From Ligula intestinalis (lineage: Eukaryota; Platyhelminthes; Cestoda; Diphyllobothriidea; Diphyllobothriidae): DNA of 64,000 nucleotides. Below, one piece after another: positions 58,971 to 64,000 of the stretch; positions within the stretch are counted from its first letter, which is position 1; every line of letters starts with the position of its first letter. The notes beneath the pieces are model-generated. The model saw only the letters and a list, made by a program, of their open reading frames with translations. It did not search any database and had not been told where the DNA came from. The stretch lies in the NCBI GenBank assembly GCA_036362985.1, contig JAYGXS010000002.1:88114560-88178559 (forward strand), in the 5' to 3' direction. Both the position numbers and the translations under genes were made by a program.

Positions 58971-59497
58971 GTAAGTGTCCTTCGACAGCTACTTTTACGT
59001 CAACTCAGTTCCTTTGCAATAGTTACAAACAGGTCTGGGAAATAACATCTGCCGGTTTTTGTATACCTGGTTAAGCCCATTCTTAAAATGCCTTGTTAGT
59101 TGCGGTAAAAGTCTATGCGGTTCGTTAAATTTCCAAGATGAATGTGTACATGAACTCCAAAAGTACATAAAAACAGTTGCACCGAATGATTGATATACCG
59201 GAAGGAGTCCCTTTTCGAGCCTTAAACAGCTGTCTTCTGCTAACTTATGTGCTGCCTTTCTTCCAAAAATGACTGAAATTATGTTATAACTGGTAAAGGG
59301 TAAAACATAGTTTTTTTTCCAACCAACAACTCTTGACTTTAAGTTAGACGTGGGTATCATGCAACAAGGATAAGCAAAAGCCGCATTTATTTCGTTTTTG
59401 CCATCCATTCCACACAATAAGCCTAACATATACTTTGTGTAAGTGATAAATACATCTGAACTAAAATAAGCATTCTTACTTACCCCTCTTCCTCTAG

Positions 59498-59586
59498 CCT
59501 GGCTTGAAGATCTTGGGCTCTTGATGTACCGTGAAGTCTTCGAGTTTGAACTTATTGATGCTTATGTCCTCAATGAACTCACCCTG
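59498..59586 (+). CDS. PPFIBP: Liprin-beta SAM2 exon (partial domain)
   Basis: An 89-nt exon from cttcctctag to CTG|gtaagc. Two bases complete the shared codon, 29 codons follow and it ends in phase 0. The peptide WLEDLGLLMYREVFEFELID continues AYVLNELTL. It matches the second liprin-beta SAM domain (W..RWLDDIGLPQYK..F.E...DG..L..MT). The remainder of SAM2 and all of SAM3 should be in later exons; I could not find them up to 64000. Confidence 0.8.
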
Positions 59587-59932
59587 GTAAGCGCATGTTA
59601 CAATTTACTACTGCACCTGTTCATGTCTGTGTGTACTTGTACGACTAGAAACTCAAGTTTTTTCTGCCGAATGTGTTTTCTCCTTGTCAGGCCTTTTCTG
59701 CGAAGGTGATTAAACGGAAGTACGTACGTTAAGTTCTCCGTCGAAAGTAATTGCTTATCTCTGGAAAACTCCTGCTACCAAAGTTTTCTATAGTATTTAT
59801 AGCATTTCCGTACCTCGGTCACAACCCCTGCCTTTCAGCAATGACACTTAGCGTCTGTTGTCACTATTTGAATGGGTTTAGATGGGTTTTGCTCATGGTT
59901 TACACCACTATCTCTAGTGTTATATAGGCCTA
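59587..59932. other. Intron: no recognised feature
   Basis: About 0.35 kb of AT-rich intron directly after the SAM2 exon. Confidence 0.4.
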
Positions 59933-60003
59933 TATGCGAAAATATTCGAGGCCCAGATATAATATTGCTTTCATCATCCCCGGAAGAGGAAGATGAAAGG
60001 GTC

Positions 60004-60482
60004 ACCTACAGCAGAAGAATCACATGTTCGCCTTTGAGAAAGCAAGGCTAGTAGGCCGAGCCAGTGACAAGCTGGCCAGATAGCTGCTAGAAAGTTGGTC
60101 CTCGAATGGCACACTTAACAGAGCCATAGACCGTCATCCCGCCTAACAAGCGCTCCACACAAGGCTAACATATGTTCAGAACGGATCAATAGGTCGAGTG
60201 AAGGAAGATACGCAGGACCGACAGCCAGCAACCGCGAGCGAAGAAGGTGAAAACGCTCAAAAGGCACACGAACGACGTGACACATTTCATGGAGGCGCCC
60301 ACAAAGGCGAGAACAACTCAAGCAACCACCAGCAACCGATCTGTACAATCGATCGACGTGCGAGCATGAGGCACATTTATATCACGCATCTAGCGGTCAG
60401 ACACACTCACTTGACGCCAGCAGGAGAATTGACTCTACGTTCTGATGGTGAAAGTGAGAATGTTTTCGAAACGTTAGCCTAA
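60004..60482 (+). pseudogene. PLE C-terminal end, decayed
   Basis: Reads KKHMFAFEKARLVGRASDKL-type sequence, a stop, LLESWSSNGTLNRAIDRHPA, a stop, then QALHTRL, GSIGRVKEDTQDRQPATASE and a basic tail to FETLA. It begins in the middle of the GIY-YIG domain, so it is the shortest of the three copies. The ORF runs through the hammerhead-like core (TCT-GAT-GGT), unlike the other two copies, where the stop is inside it. Confidence 0.75.
60442..60475 (+). ncRNA. Decayed hammerhead-like core, family 3
   Basis: CTGATGG (60442-60448) and GAAACGTT (60468-60475), 34 nt. The last A of CTGANGA is G, which should abolish cleavage; the site reads GTT. Confidence 0.45.
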
Positions 60483-60732
60483 ATACGACTTTGTCTCAGG
60501 AATTGACCCTTCCTCCTCTTCCGGGGATAATAAAAGCAATATTATATGGACTACAGTGCTCCTATAATAGTGCAGTATGGCCGATGCGGCTATTCCAAGT
60601 TTATTCCAATTAAAACTGCTTTGGACTCCCGCGGATTTATTCAGCAAAATTTGAAAATTCCCGAGCTGTGGATCGGTGGATTACTCGATTTATAGATCTT
60701 ACTCATCCTTTTGTGTGAAATAATGGTGTGAT

Positions 60733-60990
60733 AAATTCGCGGCCTCGGTGGAATTCGAACCTCCCTCCACTAAAAGTAAGCTGTCATTCTGGTGGATTCC
60801 AGATGATAGCTTAGAAAATCCTGCCTGAGCAGTCAGCTTGCTGTTCCGTAATGCTGGCAAAATCGACCCAGGTGTGAACTTCGTAGCTCAATGGTAGAGC
60901 GTCGGCTGCACAAAAGCCTTCCCTGCTCTGTTTGGGTTCGACTCCCACCGAGGCCACACATTTTTCACAATTGGGTCGACTGCCAACTCC
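60733..60990. mobile_element. SINE cluster
   Basis: 60733-60772 is an inverted 3' half-head (minus strand GGTTCGAATTCCACCGAGGC then CGCGAATTT). 60776-60875 is the direct body (GTCATTCTGGTGGATTCCAG, AAATCGACCCAGGTGTG). 60878-60954 is a direct head: CTTCGTAGCTCAATGGTAGA with A box, GGGTTCGACTCCCACCGAGG with a perfect B box, followed by CACAATTGGGTCGACT. The same inverted-head, body, head order occurs near 46.3 and 63.6 kb. Confidence 0.75.
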
Positions 60991-61565
60991 CTCTAACAAA
61001 TAATGAGGTGTTCTGGAGGGCGTAGACTGCGTGTCTGTGGCACGCGTAGACGGCTTATGTTGCTCTGTTGGCCAATCGCGTCCAATTCAACCATCGAATA
61101 GCGGACGTGTGCGTCGGAGAAGAAAGAGCGAGAGAGGGGCGTCTACTTTTGGCACTCCATCGACACAGCGCTTCGGCGATTTTTTCGCTGTGGAAGAGCT
61201 GGTGCGCTTTCAAATTATCATGATGGGCTAGATCTCCTAGCTTTAAAGGCCACCAACTGGGAGAACGACGCGATAAGTGTGTCCTCTTTAAAGGACGAGT
61301 AAGGTTGCAATGGCTATTTCATACCATGACACTCCCATTCAGGTGAGATCCGAGCTGCTCCCTTCCTTTTTCTGTGAAAACTTGATTCACCATGTAGGCA
61401 CAAGTGGCACGTGTGCACAGTCTTTTTAGCTTTTTCAGCCATAACACTCGACCCAGCCTCCACTCGTCCGGGCTATCTCTCCACCAGACCCAAGTGGAGG
61501 ACAGAGAAGAGGGTGGGACTGTTGCTGTTCACGTTTGCTATCACTGTCAACTAACTGGCTCGCAA
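60991..61565. other. No recognised feature
   Basis: About 0.6 kb between the SINE cluster and a PLE. The ORF at 61031-61231 matches nothing I know. The PLE reading frame becomes recognisable only at about 61566. Confidence 0.35.
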
Positions 61566-62245
61566 TCCCTTCTGTGAAAAATGTATCAGAGGCGGCTGCA
61601 AGAATCCTGAAACCATTCGGGATTGTTGTGGCTCATAGGCCGGAATCAACCATCAGACAGCAACTCATGAGGCCCAAAGACTCGCTACCTCTGACAGAAC
61701 AATCAGGTGTGGTCTACAGCATACCATGCCAAGACTGCACTGCAAGGTATGTCGGTGAAACGGGCAGACGCCTTGGCACAAGTTTGCATGAGCATCAGCT
61801 CGCAATCAACCGCGAGTATAAGCTGTCTTTGGTCTATGACAACGTAAAGCAGAAGAAACACAAATTTGCCTTTGAAAAAGCAAGGGTAATAGGCCGGGCC
61901 AACGACAAGATGGCCAGACTGCTGCTAGAGAGTTGGTCCTCGACTGGCACACTAAACAGAGCCATGGACCTTCATCCCGCCTACCAAGCGCTCCGCAAAA
62001 GGCTAACATCGGCTCAAAACGGAGCAATAGGTTGGGCAGAGAGAGATAAACAGGGCCGACAGCCGGTAGCCGCGAGCAAAGAGGGTGGAAACTCTCACGA
62101 GTCACAAAAACGACTTGAAATAGCTCACGACGGCGCGAGCAATTCAAACAGCCAAGAAAATCGATCGGTGCAATCGACTGACGCATGGGCGAATGGACGT
62201 TCACATCTTTCTGACGCACACAGGAATACAGACACCTTGCTCTGA
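61535..62245 (+). CDS. Penelope-like GIY-YIG C-terminal domain
   Basis: An uninterrupted 236-codon frame, of which about residues 11 onward are recognisable: VKNVSEAAARILKPFGIVV, then QSGVVYSIPCQDCTARYVGE with TGRRLGTSLHEHQLAI (GIY-YIG nuclease core: Tyr of VYSIPC, YVG, Arg in GRRLG and the E-H pair), KKHKFAFEKARVIGRANDK, LLLESWSSTGTLNRAMDLHP, then a basic, polar tail. In Penelope-like elements this domain nicks DNA and follows the reverse transcriptase, which is absent. A start ATG at 61535 is probably not functional. The frame ends at TGA (62243-62245) inside CTGAAGA of the ribozyme-like core. Confidence 0.85.
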   Translation: MLSLSTNWLAIPSVKNVSEAAARILKPFGIVVAHRPESTIRQQLMRPKDSLPLTEQSGVVYSIPCQDCTARYVGETGRRLGTSLHEHQLAINREYKLSLVYDNVKQKKHKFAFEKARVIGRANDKMARLLLESWSSTGTLNRAMDLHPAYQALRKRLTSAQNGAIGWAERDKQGRQPVAASKEGGNSHESQKRLEIAHDGASNSNSQENRSVQSTDAWANGRSHLSDAHRNTDTLL

Positions 62246-62380
62246 AGATGAAAGCGAGCGAGCTTTTGAAACGCCAGCCTGAATATACTTTGGTCTCAGA
62301 AATCGTCTCCTCTTCTTCCTCATCCGGGGATGATGTAAGGAATATTTTATCTGGACCTCGAATTTTCTCGCATATTAGCT
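61566..62380 (+). mobile_element. PLE, 5'-truncated, best coding copy
   Basis: The ORF and the terminal repeat up to CTCGCATAT at about 62378. The terminal block (ATCCGGGGATGATGTAAGG, AATATTTTATCTGGACCTCG) is the reverse complement of 59933 onward, and related to 56510 onward. No inverted repeat was seen upstream of this copy. Confidence 0.8.
62242..62275 (+). ncRNA. Hammerhead-like core, family 3
   Basis: CTGAAGA (62242-62248) and GAAACGCC (62268-62275), 34 nt. Stem II AAAGC/GCTTT with loop GAGCGA is perfect. The expected T before the cleavage base is C (ACGC for ACGT), so cleavage may be lost. Confidence 0.5.
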
Positions 62381-63575
62381 GTAGGATGTGTGATGAAAAT
62401 CATCGTTTGCCATGGTCAAGCTATTGTCGGCAAACCTTACCATTTATCAACCGTATTTTGAAACGAGCGAAGGTAGTCTTAGTTCCATAAGTATAATATG
62501 ACTAGTGATTCAAGTTTTTACTTCCCACAGGAGGCGTTTAACTGCTCATACGAAAGTTGGCTGTTGTCTGTAGTCTGTTTTATGCTTCCCATAACTGTCT
62601 TCTGTGAATTTAAATTTTAAGCGAGCCCGCGGAGGTACCTGCTTGCATCCGAACATTGCGTACATCTGTGTAGAGAGCCGCCGTCGTATTTAGTCAACCT
62701 GGAACAAATCTGATCTGCTTCATGAACAAAGAACCGAACAGTTACCTTCCTCATATACATTTGTAGCTTTAATGGCACCAGCAAGGAGGTTCATAAAGTT
62801 CCCTTTGAATGCTAATGGTTCGTCGCTGATTTTTATCCAACAAAACAAAGCGCACTCAGAATATCTTTACTTTTCAACTCATAAGTAAGATTACGTCACT
62901 CTATCCCTGCTAATTTCACTCGTGACACAAAAGACATTGTGCTTGAGATGCAAGGTATCCCCTTCAGTGGAACGTTGACGGTGTCAGTGGTTTATTTGCA
63001 CATAAACAAGGTCTGTAGTCTTGCCAACAAATTTTCACCTATTGGTTATCCTCGTTTTTGGTGACGTACGGAGCTGGTGCTCCACGATTGAGTTAAGAAT
63101 TTGGTCTTATTGGTGTCATCCTTTGTTTTCACCTATGGATTCCGCAAAAAATGGAATTGGGGGTTAATGAAACAGGCAGTTTTTGATAGGGGAGTCCATT
63201 TGCCTTTATCCATATAATTCAAAACATTTCTGTGACTTTGAGGCAAGAAATGCAGTTATGGCTTCCTACCGAAGAATCAGCCTACGTGTTCCCTGTTGGG
63301 AAAATCTTCCCGAAAACTGTTTTTGTGAGGACATCAGTAGTTGTTGCCACTGTTGCTTATAGCCAGTTCAGATAAATGTCAGTCGGTTAATCTCTGAACG
63401 TCCGGTCCTGGTTTAGAAGGAAGACTGAACTTTTTGACATTTGCTTATTTACCTCGGCTAAGAGGCCCTCACCAAGCCAGCCGTGAGTTTAATTCCACTT
63501 GGGTCAGGTTTTCTGTCCAGCCGCCACTGCTACCAATTGTGGTAGAGTAAACTGAATTCCCAAACAGGAGACCCT
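62381..63575. other. No recognised feature
   Basis: About 1.2 kb of AT-rich sequence. I looked for SAM2/SAM3 coding (LKV, LHHLSIKRAI-like) and found none. Confidence 0.35.
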
Positions 63576-63579
63576 AAGC

Positions 63580-63835
63580 AATCAATCTAGAATCCACCAG
63601 ATGGCTAATAGGCTCACTTGCGTTTCTCATAAGCATTGAATAATTCATTCGATCCAGTTGGGAAAAAAATTAGCGGACTCGGTGCGATTCGAATCCACGA
63701 CAGGAAGACCAAAAGATCTATTTATTAAGTAGGATGGGTAGTTATCCGGCGGCTTCGAGGGATATTGCTTAGGAAATCATGTTCGAGCAGTCAGGTTACT
63801 GTACCAGCATTGGTGGATTCCATGCGTTGTAATAG
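63580..63835. mobile_element. SINE cluster at the window end
   Basis: 63580-63710 is an inverted SINE tail and half-head (minus strand TGGATTCGAATCGCACCGAG, TTTTTTTCCCAACTGGATCG, GTGAGCCTATTAGCCATCTG). 63735-63835 is a direct body (GATATTGCTTAGGAAATCAT, ACCAGCATTGGTGGATTCCA). No direct head is present, unlike the copies near 46.7 and 60.9 kb. Confidence 0.65.
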
Positions 63836-64000
63836 GCTGAACGGACCGCGTGCCTAATGCCATGGACAAAAACCGGGGTCAAATCAGGATACGACAGGGG
63901 TTATTCGGGTTTCGCTGCGATAAGAAATGCTGAACATTTGAGGGGGCGTAGTAGCATGCGTTTGTGCCAATCAACTGCGCCCAATCCCGCCTCCGGTGTT

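Larger units (their letters stand above)
4384..59586 (+). other. PPFIBP: Span of the liprin-beta gene in this window
   Basis: Nine exon candidates on the + strand, with consensus acceptors and donors, can be chained in order and match the domain order of liprin-beta: short N-terminus, coiled coil, Ser/Arg-rich linker, SAM1, SAM2. Liprin-beta proteins are scaffolds that pair with liprin-alpha at cell-matrix and synaptic sites. Phases agree for exons 1 to 6 and 7 to 9. The join from 37721 (one leftover base) to 57783 (needs two) does not, so at least one exon between them is missing from this model. Part of the central coiled coil is also probably missing between 8617 and 12122. SAM3 is not found. 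The gene exceeds 55 kb, and its introns hold nearly all the mobile elements listed here. Confidence 0.65.
59933..60550 (+). mobile_element. PLE fragment, short, inverted ends
   Basis: 59933-60003 carries an inverted piece of the terminal repeat (ATATGCGAAAATATTCGAGG, AATATTGCTTTCATCATCC). 60505-60550 carries its counterpart (CTTCCGGGGATAATAAAAGC, AATATTATATGG). Between is a decayed end of the GIY-YIG ORF. Confidence 0.8.

Overview
The window looks like flatworm nuclear DNA, most likely from a cestode (possibly diphyllobothriidean). Coding sequence is sparse and cut into short exons by multi-kilobase introns, and it is surrounded by non-LTR retrotransposons (CR1/Jockey-like and RTE), Penelope-like elements (PLEs) with GIY-YIG ends, a mariner relic, tRNA-derived SINEs and several families of inverted-repeat elements. 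The phylum assignment is inference from this mix and from remembered similarity of the retroelement proteins to flatworm copies. A run of ten N at 32397-32406 marks an assembly gap.

One host gene appears to run through almost the whole window on the + strand. Nine phase-checked exon candidates between 4384 and 59586 fit liprin-beta (PPFIBP), a scaffold protein with an N-terminal coiled coil, a Ser/Arg-rich linker and three C-terminal SAM domains. Exons near 4.4, 7.9, 8.5 and 12.1 kb give the N-terminus and coiled coil, those at 32.7 and 37.6 kb the basic Ser-rich linker, and those at 57.8 and 58.8 kb (SAM1) and 59.5 kb (SAM2) the start of the SAM array. SAM3 and the stop codon are not seen, so the gene probably continues past 64 kb. 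Splice phases agree everywhere except between 37.7 and 57.8 kb, where an exon is probably missing.

Layout: 0-3.4 kb, nested CR1/Jockey-like relics; 3.5-3.8 kb, an unidentified minus-strand exon-like ORF; 4.4-12.2 kb, liprin-beta 5' exons; 13-19 kb, inverted-repeat elements; 19-25 kb, a decayed LINE split by an internally deleted mariner, flanked by PLE terminal pieces; 30.2-30.7 kb, a 481-bp PLE-derived palindrome with a perfect 12-bp target duplication; 32.7-37.7 kb, linker exons; 38-48 kb, SINEs and foldback elements; 48.9-52.5 kb, a near-complete RTE element inside a foldback element; 54-57.6 kb, another inverted-repeat element and a PLE fragment with inverted terminal repeats; 57.8-59.6 kb, SAM exons; 60-64 kb, two more PLE fragments and SINE clusters.

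The most interesting signal is a module in the terminal repeats of the Penelope-like pieces: a CTGANGA box and a GAAAC/GAAAG box held in a 34-nt frame, usually followed by a GTC or CTC site. This matches the core of hammerhead ribozymes. At least seven 34-nt copies, from about three sequence families, occur in both orientations. In two elements the ORF stop codon lies inside the ribozyme-like core.
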